Positions 13,757-24,749 of a DNA stretch of 64,000 nt are shown piece after piece; the first letter of the stretch is position 1; the number at the start of each line of letters is the position of its first letter. Under the pieces are notes generated by a model, which saw only the letters and a program-made list of their open reading frames with translations, was not told the DNA's origin and searched no databases. The DNA comes from Sorex araneus (lineage: Eukaryota > Chordata > Mammalia > Eulipotyphla > Soricidae). Position numbers and translations under genes: made by a program. The stretch covers positions 139,177,211-139,241,210 of the forward strand of contig NC_073304.1 of NCBI RefSeq assembly GCF_027595985.1. The letters are read 5' to 3'.

Positions 13757-14100
13757 TTGGGCTGGAAAGACAGTGCAGCAGATAAGGCCTTGCATGCATC
13801 TAGACCAGGTTTCATCGCCAGCACCACATATGGTCCCCAGACCCCACTGGGAGAGATCCCTAGGCACTACGCCAGAAGTATCCTGAGCACCGCTAGGTGG
13901 GGTCCCCAAACAAAACAAAATAAAACAAAAGCAAAATTCTCCACTTTCTCCAGAGAGAGGGCTTAGCACGTGAGTGTATGCTTGGCAAGCAGGAGGTCTA
14001 GGTTTAATCTTCAGCATTTAGTTCCCAGAGAAAAGCTCAGAGCTATCCCTGGGCACATAGCTGGAAACAGCCTCCAAGCACTGCCACATGTGGACCCAAA
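13757..14100 (+). mobile_element. two diverged sense SOR-type SINEs
   Basis: Copies at 13757-13920 (GGGCTGGAAAGACAGTGCAG onward) and 13950-14100. Confidence 0.7.
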
Positions 14101-14261
14101 TCCTGTCCTCCTGGACCCCTCCTAGTTTCACATTGCTACTCATTTCCTTGGCTTCAAAACTCTGCTATTTGGTATAATGAAGAATCTTCTCAGTGCAAAA
14201 ATGATGATGGGTGTAGGATGACATTACTACAGATGGGAATGTATTCCTTATATATATTCTG

Positions 14262-14316
14262 TATAAAAGAAAAGAAACTAAGGCTCAAAGAGTTGGAACT
14301 TGCTTGTGGTCACACT
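14262..14316 (+). mobile_element. MIR fragment
   Basis: GAAACTAAGGCTCAAAGAG and CTTGCTTGTGGTCACACTGA match the MIR core region, an old mammalian SINE. A tRNA-derived fragment follows at 14355-14500. Confidence 0.65.
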
Positions 14317-14678
14317 GAGATTTTTTTTGTGGCTTATCTACAACACTTCTGTAGGGAATGCCAAGAGGACTCAAGGGCTAGAGTCCGTGCTTCACTGGCC
14401 TGAAGCCAGGGTCTGATTCCCAGCGCTGCACAGTCGCTTTAAACATGACCAGGCCAGGACTCCTGAGCAGTGCACTGGGTGCAGAACACCACTGGCTATC
14501 ACACAAAATAGAACAGAAAACAAAACCAAAAAATTGTGCCTCTACACTCTCCAGAAGGCAAACAAGTCTGAGTCTGGTATAGAGTATGGAAAAGAGTACT
14601 GCTATATTCTCATATCACGGAAAGACACACCTTCAAATCCCTTTATAGTTAAGTGTTAGTACTAAAAATACATATGTC

Positions 14679-14845
14679 GGGGCTGGAGCGATAGCACAGC
14701 GGGTAGGGCATTTGCCTTGCACGCGACCAACCCGGGTTTGATTCCCAGCATCCCATATGGTCCCCCGAGTACCACCAGGAGTAATTCCTGAATGCAGAGC
14801 CAGGAGTAACCCCTGTGCGTAACCCCAGGTGTGACCCAAAATGAA
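14679..14845 (+). mobile_element. SOR-type SINE
   Basis: Complete sense copy. ATACATATGTC before and ATACACATGTC after suggest a slightly mutated duplication. Confidence 0.9.
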
Positions 14846-15003
14846 AAAAGAAAAAAGATACACATGTCAAAGAATGTGTGGAACAATGAAATACAAGAAC
14901 ACTAAAAGAAAAGGGATCATCAGCTTGGGTTTTGCCACTAACAACTGTGAAATTCATTGACACTTCTCTGGGCTTTACTTTTGACTTCTTAAAAACTAAG
15001 AAG

Positions 15004-15172
15004 ATGGTGTCAGAGAGACAGTACAGTGGGTAGGGTGCTGGCCTTGCATGCAGCCAACATGGGCTTGATCCATGACATGTCATGATGGTCCTGTGAGCCT
15101 CACCAGAAGTAATCCCTGAGCACAGTGCCAGGGTCAGCCCTGAGCAGTGCTGGGTGTGGGCCCAAAGCGAAC
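15004..15172 (+). mobile_element. diverged SOR-type SINE
   Basis: Sense copy ending GCTGGGTGTGGGCCCAAAGC. It directly abuts the next element. Confidence 0.75.
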
Positions 15173-15180
15173 AACCAAAA

Positions 15181-15424
15181 CAGTACAGTAGCACTGCACT
15201 GTTGTCCCATTGTTCATCGATTAGCTGGAGCAGGCACCAGTAATGTCTCCATTGTGAGACTTGTTGTTACTGTTTTTGGCATATCAAATACAACACAGGG
15301 AGCTTGCCAGGCTCTGCCATGCGGGCAAGATACTCTCAGTAGCTTGCCGGGCTCTCTGAGAGGGATGGAGGAATGGAACCCGGGTCAGCCGCATGCAAGG
15401 CAAACACCCTACCCATTGTGCTAA
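15181..15424 (-). mobile_element. RTE-tailed SINE, antisense
   Basis: Starts with the inverted tail (CCCATTGTTCATCGATTAGC), then the RTE-like body with GGGCTCTCTGAGAGGGATGG, and ends in the tRNA-like head. Confidence 0.9.
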
Positions 15425-15554
15425 GTGGTGGTACTCACCAAAAACAGATAGATAAATAAATTAATAATAATAAAATTAAAAGAAGAACTGGACCAGACAA
15501 GTTTTAAAGATGCTGGTAGTGGATGGATACCACCAGTATATTCCTTCCCCTATA

Positions 15555-15625
15555 CTGTAAATGCCAACATGCTAGAGAATACATCTCCCAGATTCCCTTT
15601 CAGCTGTGATTTTGATTCATTTTTA
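15555..15625 (+). mobile_element. possible MaLR-type LTR relic
   Basis: AATACATCTCCCAGATTCCC TTTCAGCTG resembles the conserved segment of old mammalian MaLR LTRs. The match is short. Confidence 0.3.
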
Positions 15626-15660
15626 TTACTATTATTTTATTACTATTATTATATTATTAG

Positions 15661-16313
15661 TCTCCTGCCACTGCACCTGGCTCTCTTTATTGGGGCCCCC
15701 CGGGAGGGGCCGGTTTGAGTTTCCCTCCCCACGCTGAGCAGAGCCCCAGCAGCCAAAGACCTCCAGAACTCAGTCACTGCCATGCTCATGGCCCCTCTCC
15801 ACACGCTTAGACAAGCCTCAAGCATGAAGGAACCAGCAGAGGAACCCAGGTGTGTGGGACCCAGGGCTGAGATCTCCAAGCCTGCTCAGATCGGGACTGG
15901 GCCTCCTCCACCAGATCCCCCATTTTCCAGTACCTGGGCAGTCACACCCACAAACTGCCCCTGGCCCATGTAATCCCATCAACAGCCAAGATCCAGAGAT
16001 TCTAAAACAAAGCTCCCGAAAGACCTCTTATTGTCTAGTTCTCCCTCTTGGGGAACCCGGCAAGCTACTGAGAGTATCCTGCCTACCCGGCAGAGCCTGG
16101 CAAGCTCTCCATGGCGTATTCAATATGCCAAATACAGTAGCAATGATGGGTCTCATTCCCCTGACCCTGAAAGAGCCTCCAATGCTGCACCGTTGGGAAG
16201 GACGAGTAAAGAGAGGCTGCTAAAATCTCAGGGCTAGGATGAATGGAGATGTTACTGGCGCCCACTCAAGCAAACTGATGAACAACCGGGATGACAGTGA
16301 TACAGTGACAGTG
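15661..16313 (+). mobile_element. non-autonomous RTE derivative, complete, 653 bp
   Basis: ATATTATTAG flanks the element at 15651-15660 and 16314-16323. Three parts are visible. Part 1, 15661-16010, is one copy of the ~411 bp unit seen in tandem at 45.2-46.2 kb. Part 2, 16040-16242, matches the 5' region of the RTE LINE, including CCTGACCCTGAAAGAGC. Part 3, 16243-16313, matches the RTE 3' end and closes with GACAGTGATACAGTGACAGTG. No ORF of the LINE is retained. It looks like an RTE transcript with its whole coding body deleted, mobilised in trans. Confidence 0.85.
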
Positions 16314-16324
16314 ATATTATTAGT

Positions 16325-16466
16325 TTGGAAGCCACACCCAGCAGTGCTCAGGGATTACTCCTGGCTCTGTACTCAGGAATCCTTCTTGGTGGGCTCAGGA
16401 TCCATATGGAGTGCTGGGAATCGAACCCCAGTTGGCTGCATGCAAGGCAAGTGCCCCACCTGCAGT

Positions 16467-16470
<4 letters not shown>
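16325..16470 (-). mobile_element. SOR-type SINE, antisense
   Basis: Inverted copy whose head end runs directly into a long (CT)n microsatellite. Confidence 0.8.

Positions 16471-16520
<50 letters not shown>
16468..16520 (+). repeat. (CT)n microsatellite
   Basis: About 26 perfect CT units, apparently expanded from the CTCTCC-like end of the adjoining inverted SINE. Confidence 0.95.
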
Positions 16521-16522
<2 letters not shown>

Positions 16523-16609
16523 CCCACAGCTATTATTTTTGGTCTCACCAATTGCAGGTACTATCAAAGATTTGAAATTAGGACAAGAGAGATACTATAG
16601 GGGTTAAGG

Positions 16610-16940
16610 CCTTAGCTCAGATAGAGAAGGGAACACCAAGTAGAGGATGTTGGGAGGACCCATTCGGGTTGGAAGATGCGCGCCGAAAGTAGACTACAGA
16701 CTGAACATGAAGGCCACTCAATACCTCTATTGCAAACTACAACACCCAAAAGGAGAGAGAACAAAAGGGAATGCCCTGCCGTAGAGGCAGGGTGGGGTGG
16801 TGGGGGATGGGGTGGGGGTGGTGAGAGGGATACTGGGAACATTGGTGGAGGTGAATGGGCACTGGTGGAGGGACGGGTAAACGATCACTGTATGAGTGAA
16901 ATGCAAACACAAAAGTTCATAAGTTTGTACATCCTGGTAT
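16610..16940 (+). mobile_element. L1 3' UTR, sense
   Basis: Contains GGGAACACCAAGTAGAGGATG, a G-rich stretch (16790-16830), TGGGCACTGGTGGAGGG and a 3' end like other L1 termini here. Confidence 0.7.
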
Positions 16941-16959
16941 TTTCTAATAATTTTTGTTT

Positions 16960-17180
16960 GTTTGTTTGTTTTGCTTTTTGGATCACAACCAGCTGATGCT
17001 CAGGGGTTTCTCCTGGCTTTTCACTAAGGAATTACTCCTGGGGACCTTGCATGTGGCAGACCCTAGTTCAATCTCTGGTATCACATGACCCTGAGCCCAC
17101 CAGAGGTCACTCCTGAGGACAGAGCCAGGAGTAGCCCTGAGCATCACCCAGTGTGGCCCTGAAACCAAAAAACAAAACAA
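16960..17180. mobile_element. two partial SOR-type SINEs joined end to end
   Basis: 16960-17042 is an antisense 3' part (poly-T, GCTTTTTGGATCACAACC). From 17043 a sense copy lacking its first third runs to 17180. Confidence 0.7.
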
Positions 17181-17457
17181 AGGCTTGAATTTCGGCCTGA
17201 GTGAACTGGACAGACAGGTATGTGGTAACTGTTCTGCGCGCCACACAAGCGGATGAGGCAGTTACAGAGAAAGCCACTGAGCTCCAGAGAGCGAGTCCCA
17301 CAGTGTCTATATGGGGTTGTTCCTGGGAGGGCAACCAGTTTTTCTTTACCCAATTCATTACCCTAGAATTAATCACACTGCTTAAGTCTGTTTTAGTGGG
17401 TTCTGTTTTAGTGTCCCTAAAACCAGTATCCCTGTCAACAGCAAAAACCCACTTCAG

Positions 17458-17630
17458 GGGCCGGAGCAATAGCACAGCGGGTAGGATGTTTGCCTACAGT
17501 TTACCCAGGTTTGATCCCCAGCATCCTATATGGTCCCCTAAGCACTGCCAGGTGTAATTCCTGAGTGCAGAGCCAGGAGTAACCCCTGAGCATTACTGGG
17601 TATGTCCCCAAAACAAACAAACAAAAAACT
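17458..17630 (+). mobile_element. SOR-type SINE
   Basis: Sense copy ending in an (AAAC)n tail. CCACTTCA before and CCACTTTA after are a likely duplication. An ID-like fragment follows at 17667-17742. Confidence 0.85.
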
Positions 17631-17777
17631 CCACTTTACCTAGACTGATACCACAATCCAGTCACAGCCAGGGATATGGTTCAAAAATACAAGCTTCAAA
17701 TGAGTGAGACTCTGGGTTTAACCCCAGGGACCACAAGTAAGCAATAAAACCATATAGACAATAAGAAATCAAAGTGA

Positions 17778-18031
17778 GGCGCACATGCTGCCTGAGCCCA
17801 TGTGCTGCTTGTGCCATGTGGCCGAGCACATGTGTCGCCCGCATCTCCCCCCTTGAGATGTGTACTTTCATGCTTTCGTGTCCAGTGCTAGGATGTGTGT
17901 AGAGCTCTCTCCATCTTTGGAGGAGCCCGCGTTCTTTCTTGAGCGCGTTACTCCTACTGGTTTTCCTTTTTCACTTATCCCTTCCTCCTTCCCTAAGACC
18001 TTCTAAATAAAGTCTGTTACTTCAAAAAAAA
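17778..18031 (+). pseudogene. L1-mobilised retrocopy of an unidentified short transcript
   Basis: A ~245 bp body ends with AATAAAGTCTGTTACTTC and an A tail. It is flanked by a perfect 15 bp duplication, AAGAAATCAAAGTGA, at 17763-17777 and 18032-18046. A poly(A) signal 12 bp before the A tail, plus the duplication, identifies a processed retrocopy. The body has no open frame of note. The pyrimidine-rich stretch before the AATAAA resembles the U3/R end of an endogenous retroviral LTR, so an LTR-terminated transcript is possible. The source is not identified. Confidence 0.75.
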
Positions 18032-18210
18032 AAGAAATCAAAGTGATACATACACTCCTATCCTCCACATCCCTCCATCTTTAATTCATTAATTTTACCT
18101 TTCCTTGGCTTTCATTCCAAACATTTTTCCAGATCTCCCTTTTCTTCTGGCTTGTTTTCCTCCTGTGAGTGCTGTCTTTTACACTGAGAAATACTGATTC
18201 TTGCTCTGCA

Positions 18211-18214
<4 letters not shown>

Positions 18215-18273
<59 letters not shown>

Positions 18274-18302
18274 GTGTCTCTCTCTCTCTCTCTCTGTCTC
18301 TT
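18215..18302 (+). repeat. (TC)n microsatellite
   Basis: Nearly pure TC units with a short TTTCTGTG interruption. Confidence 0.95.
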
Positions 18303-18324
18303 GTAGTAGTTGGGGGCTGGGGGC

Positions 18325-18502
18325 CATTGCTTTGAGGCCATACCTGGTGATACTCAGGATTATACTCAGGAATTACTCCTGACTCTGTACTCAGGAGTGC
18401 CTGACGATGACTTGGGGGGACCCTATGGGGTGCTGGGGATTGAATCCTGGTCAACTGTGTTCAAGGCAAGTGCCCTACCCTCCATACTATCACTCCAGTC
18501 TC
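18325..18502 (-). mobile_element. SOR-type SINE, antisense
   Basis: Inverted copy from GGCCATACCTGGTGATACTC to ATCACTCCAGTC. Confidence 0.8.
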
Positions 18503-18734
18503 TGCCGCATTTCTGTTCTCTATTAACGTATGTCCTCTCATGAATCAGGCTTTATTGCACCAGGCGCTGAGGCTACAAGTCTAGTAGGAATGTTCCCTTG
18601 TTCCCTGCCTTTCGACCCCTGATAGATGTGAAGCCAAGAAGAGTCAGCCAAATATATAACTAGGGCATGGTCAATGAGTTACCATAGGATGGGAGAGACT
18701 GTATCCAATTCTGTCCTTGGAGAGAGAAGCTAAT

Positions 18735-18945
18735 TCATTCTCTCTCTCATTCTCTCTCTCTCTCTCATTCTCTCTCTCTCTCTCTCTCTCCCTCCCTCCC
18801 TCCCTTTTTGGTTTCTGGGACACACTGGCTGTGCTCAGGGATTAGTCATGGAAGGCTCAGGGGACCATATGGGGTGCCAGAGATCAAACCTTGGTAGGTA
18901 GTAAGCAAGTGCCTCACCTGCTGTATCACCCTCTGGCCCCTGGTA
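18735..18945. mobile_element. (TC)n tract and antisense SOR-type SINE
   Basis: 18738-18805 is TC/CCCT-rich. 18808-18945 is an inverted, diverged SINE. Confidence 0.75.
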
Positions 18946-18974
18946 GTTTTTTCTTTAAACAACTTTAATCTGTG

Positions 18975-19405
18975 ACTCATGTACTGTAGAACTGTCGTTC
19001 TGTTGTTCATTGATTTGCTCGAGTGGGCACCAATAATGTCATCATTGTGAGACTTGTTGTTACTGTTTTTTGTTTTGTTTTGTTTTGTTTTTGCTTTTTG
19101 GGTCACACCTGGCGATGCACAGGGGTTATTCCTGGCTTTGCACTCCTGGTGGTGCTCAGGGGACCATAAGAACCCGGGTCAGCCGTGTGTAAGGCAAACA
19201 CCCTACCCACTGTGCTATCACTCCAGCCCCTGTTGTTCTTGTTTTTGGCATATTGAATACGCCACAGGGAGCTTGCCAGACTCTGCCATGTGGGCAGGAT
19301 ACTCTCAGTAGCTTGCCAGGCTCTCGGAGAGGGACGGAGGAATCGTACCCGGGTCGGCCGCGTGCAAGGCAAACACCCTACCCGCTGTGCTGTCACTCCA
19401 GTCCA
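18975..19405 (-). mobile_element. RTE-tailed SINE interrupted by a SOR-type SINE
   Basis: The outer copy is antisense: tail at 18975-19060, body and head at 19236-19405. An antisense SOR copy (about 19068-19230) splits it, with TTGTTACTGTTTTT before and TTGTTCTTGTTTTT after as the duplication. The nesting shows the A-tailed family was active after this RTE-tailed copy landed. Confidence 0.88.
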
Positions 19406-19474
19406 TGACTCGTAACAGCACTTATAAACTATTTCACAGAGAAACCAAATAGTACACTAAAGGCAGACAATATT

Positions 19475-19618
19475 CCCTATACTCTCTCTACTTTTGGGTA
19501 TGAGCACTGGTGGAAGGATGGGTGTTTGATCATTGTGTGATTGTAACTCAAACATGAAAGCTTGTAACTATCTCACAGTGATTCAATAAAAATAAAAAAA
19601 TTAAAAATAAATTTAAAA
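19475..19618 (+). mobile_element. L1 3' end, sense
   Basis: ACTCTCTCTACTTTTGGG, ATGAGCACTGGTGGAAGGAT and CTCACAGTGATTCAATAAAA match the recurring L1 3' terminus. Confidence 0.8.
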
Positions 19619-19684
19619 AATAGTACACTAAAGGGAAGTATTACTCTACAGAGGTCAGCTTATAAGTGAATGACACAAGGCTGG

Positions 19685-20110
19685 AGTGAGAATGCAAGGT
19701 TAAGGCACTTGATTTAATGCAACCTACCCTCATTCAATCCCCAGGACCACAGATGGTCTGCTGAGTAATGACAGGAGTGACCAGGTGTGGCCCCCAAATC
19801 ACAAACAAATACCAATTAGAATGGTAACATTTTGCAATTCTAAATAACCTGAAATATTCAGAGCCAAAGCACCAACAACTGCTAATATCACAGACAGAGA
19901 ACCAAATACTGGGGCCAGAGAGAGTGCAGCGGGGAGGGCGATCGTCTTGCACGTGGCCAACCCGGATTCGATTCCCTGGCATCCCATATGGTCTCCTCAG
20001 CACTGCCAGGAGTAATTCCTGAATGCATGAGCCAGGAGTAACCCCTGTGCTGTGCATTGCCAGGTGTGACCCAAAAAGCCAAAAAAAAAAAGAAAAAGAA
20101 AAAGAAAAAA
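19685..20110 (+). mobile_element. two sense SOR-type SINEs
   Basis: A diverged copy at 19685-19800 and a better preserved one at 19910-20110 with an A-rich tail. Confidence 0.8.
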
Positions 20111-20620
20111 ACCACATTCTGCAAAATCCACATTGCTAGAAATTCTCTGAAATAAAATAAGATCTCCTTTGTAATTAATTTGGGAGGACATAAGAGACAG
20201 AGAGGAAAATGTATAAATGAAAAGAACTGAAGTTTCAAATACAATGTAGAGACATGTATAGACATTATGTGTACCTGATTCAGCAAGCTGAGGGAGGTAG
20301 ACAATGAATATATATGACAAACAGCAACAAGAATCCCATCTTAATGTGGGTATGATCGCATACTTTGGTACTTATCATGGTCACGTTCTAAGACACTTAC
20401 GGTTGAAAGAGCATGGTATGAGACATGCATCAAAACCATGTGTCAGGGAATAGCAAGCAGGACTGGCCAGGATTTAACGGATGTTGGCATTGGGCACAGA
20501 TACTCAATTTTTGAAAGTCACCATCATTTAAAAAAAAAAAAGAAGAAGGGAAAAGGAGTATATACCACATTCCACATCTGTCACTAGAGGAAGATAGACT
20601 ATAGAGGTAGGTGAAAGACC
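20111..20620. other. intron 2 unique sequence
   Basis: AT-rich, no exon or repeat recognised. Confidence 0.4.
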
Positions 20621-20626
20621 AGGAAT

Positions 20627-21025
20627 ATGGCCAGAGAGACAGCTCAGTGTACTGTCCTTGTTCTGCCCGTCGGAGGCCCTCAACCCCACCTCCCTCCAGC
20701 ATGAAGGAACCCTCGGCCCCCAAACAAAAAACAGAACAGAAAGAGAACACCAAGAATACGACTGAAAGAACTATACACTCAATTCCTTTACAATAATCTT
20801 TGGGGAAAGCTAAAGAAAGGGAGAACAGATCGGTATGAGGTGAGGCAAGAAATACATTTGCTAAACTATCCTTGCACCAGGTCAATTTCAGGGCCTCAGA
20901 GACAGGGCAGTAGGTGCGGCACTTGCCTGGCATGTGGCTAGCCTGGGATGGTCCCCTGGACCCTCACCAAGGTTGATTTTTGAGCACAAAGCCAGGAGTA
21001 AGTCCGGAGCCACACACTAGGTATG
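20627..21025 (+). mobile_element. two diverged sense SOR-type SINEs
   Basis: Copies at 20627-20735 and 20890-21025. Confidence 0.6.
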
Positions 21026-21495
21026 ACTCCAAAAAGAATGGGCAGCTTCAGTCCACTCACAGATTCAAATCAGGTACTTCTTATACCCGACAAGTCTGTG
21101 AAGGACAGCCCTAGGCAGGATCTCTGCTGGTCTCTGCCCCACACAGCTGGAGATAAGCACAAAAGGGATTTAAAGGGACCTGGCAGGGACCTCTCCGGGC
21201 AGACATATCTTCCCTGGGGCACATCACCTCTCCATCAATCAGCTTTGTAAGTTACGGAATCCTCACCCAGGGAGACAGTTTCATAACCTGCCCCTAGCAC
21301 AAGTCAAAGGCAGATGGGCTGGGAAGGGCCGCATTTCCCAATCAGAGTCTACACTCCTTTCCAGATCACTCCGATTGGTAGAGCCTCTGCCCCCAACAAA
21401 AGCAGCACAGCCCTGAAGCCTGGATGCTGTGGGTCACTGTCAGCAAACTCCCCAGTGCATGCGAAAGGAACTAAATATTCTGCATCCATGATCTT
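21026..21495. other. intron 2 unique sequence
   Basis: No recognisable feature. Confidence 0.4.
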
Positions 21496-21518
21496 AATTA
21501 GGCTACACAATACTTTTT

Positions 21519-21708
21519 TTTTTTTTTTTTTTTTTTTTTGCTTTTTGGGTCATACCCATCGATGCACAGGGGTTACTCCTGGCTCATGCACTCAGGAATT
21601 ACTCCTGGAGGTGCTTGGGGGACCATATGGGATGCTGGGAATCGAACCCAGATCGGCCACTACAAGGCAAATGCCCTACCCGCTGTGCTATCGCTCCAGC
21701 TCCAGCTC
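21519..21708 (-). mobile_element. SOR-type SINE, antisense, young
   Basis: AGGCTACACAATACTTTTT occurs on both sides (from 21500 and from 21710), a long duplication. A 25-base T run starts the element. Confidence 0.94.
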
Positions 21709-21750
21709 CAGGCTACACAATACTTTTTAATACTTTCTTTCTCTCTCTTT

Positions 21751-21908
21751 TTCTGGGTGGTGGAGGAGGTGAGGGAGGCACACAGCGAAGCTCAGGGCTA
21801 CTCCTGGCTCTGCACGTGGGAGTTACTCCTGGTGGTGCTGGGACCATACGGAATGACAGAGATTGAAGGCAAGTAAGCACCCTACCAGCGGTACTACCTC
21901 TCCAACCC
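21751..21908 (-). mobile_element. diverged SOR-type SINE, antisense
   Basis: Inverted copy ending CTACCTCTCCAACCC. Confidence 0.7.
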
Positions 21909-21924
21909 TTACCTGACACCCTTA

Positions 21925-22025
21925 GAGTCGCTATTATTTCTACATCTTACAGATCAGGGAACAAAGGCTTGGAACAGGTAACAACTCACAAACAACTGGT
22001 AAGATGGACCTAGCTCAAGACTTCC
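21925..22025 (+). mobile_element. MIR fragment
   Basis: TTACAGATCAGGGAACAAAGG CTTGGAACAGGTAACAACTC resembles the MIR core. Confidence 0.5.
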
Positions 22026-22204
22026 TTCTCAAAAACTTCCCAGAGCAATTCCTCTGTCCCCAGGAGCGCCTGCCCCTTCTAGAGAGGCCCCTTCCTTCCT
22101 GACTCCTCACCCACTCTCCCTGGTTCCAGCTGGCCACCCTCTTCCAGTCACCATAGTTTTCCATTTCTCTTTCCCTCCCTCCACGTTTTAATTCCTTCTA
22201 TTTA

Positions 22205-22440
22205 AAATTTTTTTAATTGAATCATAATGAGATACAATTACAAAGTTGTTCATGATTGGATTTCAGTCATATAATGTTCTAACACCTGTCCCTTCACCAG
22301 GGTACATTTCCCAGTTTCCCTCCCACTGCCCCACTTTCCTTTCGGGCAATATGGTTTGCAATACAGATACTGGGAGGTTATTATGTATATCCCTTTACCT
22401 ACTTTCAACACTCCAGTATGACATTAAGCATCAGTTTCTC
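22205..22440 (-). mobile_element. L1 3' end, antisense
   Basis: From TTTAATTGAATCATAATGAG through TATGGTTTGCAATACAGATA, the inverted L1 3' UTR signature also found at 46.5 kb. Confidence 0.8.
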
Positions 22441-22482
22441 TTTTAACTCAAGCTTTGGGCTCATCCTGTCCCAGGCTAATGC

Positions 22483-23053
22483 CTCTCCTGGAGTTAGATA
22501 GTACAGGGTATAGACACTTGCCTTGCATGGAGTCGACCCAATCTGCAAATGGTCCCCTAAACCTCGCCAGGAGTGATCCTCAATCAAAGCCAGGAGTGAG
22601 CCCCGAGTACCACCACCCCAACAACAACAACAACAAACACAATCCTGCCTCTCTCCCTTCTTCCCAACCCTCAAATGCCAGACCAAGAAAACCTTTCCCA
22701 CTTAGAACTTATCACATCTTTGCTGGCTGAGCATCAGTTTCCTGTAATGCAGTTAATTACTATTTGTGTCTCCCCACCAACTCAAATCATTCAGGCTAGA
22801 GTTATGGCGCCACCCACTGCGTCTCACTCTTTCTTGGAGCAGGGGATACAGGCCTGGCAGTCTTTGGGTGTCATTTCCAGCAGTGCCTGGGGGACTATGT
22901 GGTATGGTGCCAGGGATCAAATCAAGCACTATGTCCCAATCTTTTTTTTTCAAGGAGTGGGGGGCACACCTGATAGTGGAGATATTACTCAAAACAGTGT
23001 ACGTGCTTAACCACGTGTAAGAGCTTAACCTTTGCACAATCTCTTAGGCCCCT
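22483..23053. mobile_element. diverged SINE cluster
   Basis: A sense SOR copy at 22483-22640 and antisense fragments at about 22840-22925 and 22943-23053. The antisense pieces are weak. Confidence 0.5.
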
Positions 23054-23069
23054 ATGTCCCAATCTGAAG

Positions 23070-23160
23070 TCATTCTCTCAATGCATGAGGCAGGTATCAT
23101 TACTCTCCCCATTTTAGAGACAAAGAAGTTGGGGTTCTGAGGGGTAAGTAGTTTATCAAA
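23070..23160 (+). mobile_element. MIR fragment
   Basis: CAGGTATCATTACTCTCCCC and TTTTAGAGACAAAGAAGTTG match the MIR core. Confidence 0.55.
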
Positions 23161-23173
23161 AACCCCACAACAA

Positions 23174-23350
23174 GGGGCTGGAGCGATAGCACAGCGGGTA
23201 GGGCGTTTGCCTTGCAGGCGGCCGACCCAGGTTTGATTCCCAGCATCCCATATGGTCCCCTAAGCACCGCCAGGAGTAATTCCTGAGTGCAGAGCCAGGA
23301 GTAACCCCTGTGCAGTGCCGGGTGTGACCCAAAATAATAATAAAAAAAGA
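23174..23350 (+). mobile_element. SOR-type SINE, last repeat before the promoter
   Basis: Complete sense copy with an (AAT)n/A-rich tail. It is the SINE closest to the OVOL2 promoter on the intron side. Confidence 0.92.
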
Positions 23351-24749
23351 AGAAAGAAGTAACAAGTCACAACCTAGAAAATCAGTTGTTAAAACAATAC
23401 ATCATGCAGGGGCCACATCCTTGGGTAGGTTTCCTTATCCTTCAGGTAAAGAAACGAATTTTTACAGAGTTCAGCACGTTCTATTTACACAGAACTCTAG
23501 AACTACACAATGTGCTAATCGAATTGGCAACTTGACCAGTCCACTGAAAATAAGCCAGAGTCAAAGCCAACACCTCTGGATGCTCCAAGCAAGAAATCTC
23601 CTATTGTGGAGGGAAGCAGAGAGGGAAAAGGCATCTGTGAAGTCCTTAGAAAACAAACAAAAACTCCTCAGGAAACTGTTAACGGTTCAGGAGCAAACTC
23701 TAGACTCCACCCCCACTCCAGGGTGGGAAGAGTTTATGGCCGCCAGGATGGAAGGAAATACAGAGGTTTTCTCCATTCCCTAATCCCAGGCTCCAGAGGC
23801 ACTGTTTGCCCAGGGCAGGACAGACAGATCTTCTGAAAAATTGGTCAAGGGACCACATCTTTCTCCTCAACCGCTTTTCCCCCCAGGGTAATCCGGGCAG
23901 CTGGGGGTTGGGGCAAACCGGCAAAGGTAGATCTCAAAACAAGGCTTGCAATTGTCCTACCAGCAAGGTGATAAATATGCAAGTGGGCCACTTTGTAGAA
24001 TTTCCTGGAGGGCAGAACTATCAGCTTCAGGCAAACTGTCCCCTCCCATTTAACCCCATCAGGCCTAGAAGAAAGTCAGGACAACTAATTTTGAACCTTA
24101 CCAACATGCTAAGCAGCAAACCCTACCAGTCAGCAGCAGCCTTGCAAGAGCCCTTTCCAGCGGATTCCAGCCCAGCCTCCAGGCTCAACGCATAAACAGA
24201 TAGAGCCCAGCCGCCCAAGCCTACCTCGAGGCAATGTGCTGGGGCGGAGGGGGGTCGGGAGCAGGCCTCGCCCAGGAAAAGTCATCTGCGCTTTCCCAGG
24301 GCTCCGCAGAAGCTAGGGTTGGTTCCCGCTATTCTCCCAGCCCTTTTCCGTCCCTCGGCCTCGGCCAGCGGGGCTCTACCGGATTGTCAATAAATAGCTA
24401 CACCGCAAAGTGGTGGTGGTGGTGAGGGGGGGGGGGTCACGCGATATCTAACCCGCACCTCCCACCCTCTTCCCCCCAACCCGGCCTGTATGCGGCTGGA
24501 ACTTGAGGGGGGGTTCCTTACTCTGGGGACGGGGGATCTCTGAGCGGTGATGCCGGCCAGAAAAGCACCGATGCGCCAACAAGTCTAGAGTTGGGGGTGG
24601 GAGTTTGAAGAGCCCAGATAAAAGGGAACGAACTCTCTGTCCACCCGGCGGGCGGGAACCTGAGGCTGTGCGCCTCCACTCAACAAGGTTCCAGAGACCT
24701 CACAAACGAAAGGACCCGGTGAGGACCTCGTGGTTGGGGGTACAATACG
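23351..24749. other. intron 2 proximal part, repeat-free
   Basis: Unique sequence within OVOL2 intron 2, becoming GC-rich towards the CpG island. A (GGT)n run followed by eleven G's lies at 24412-24436. No exon or transposon is recognised. Confidence 0.6.
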
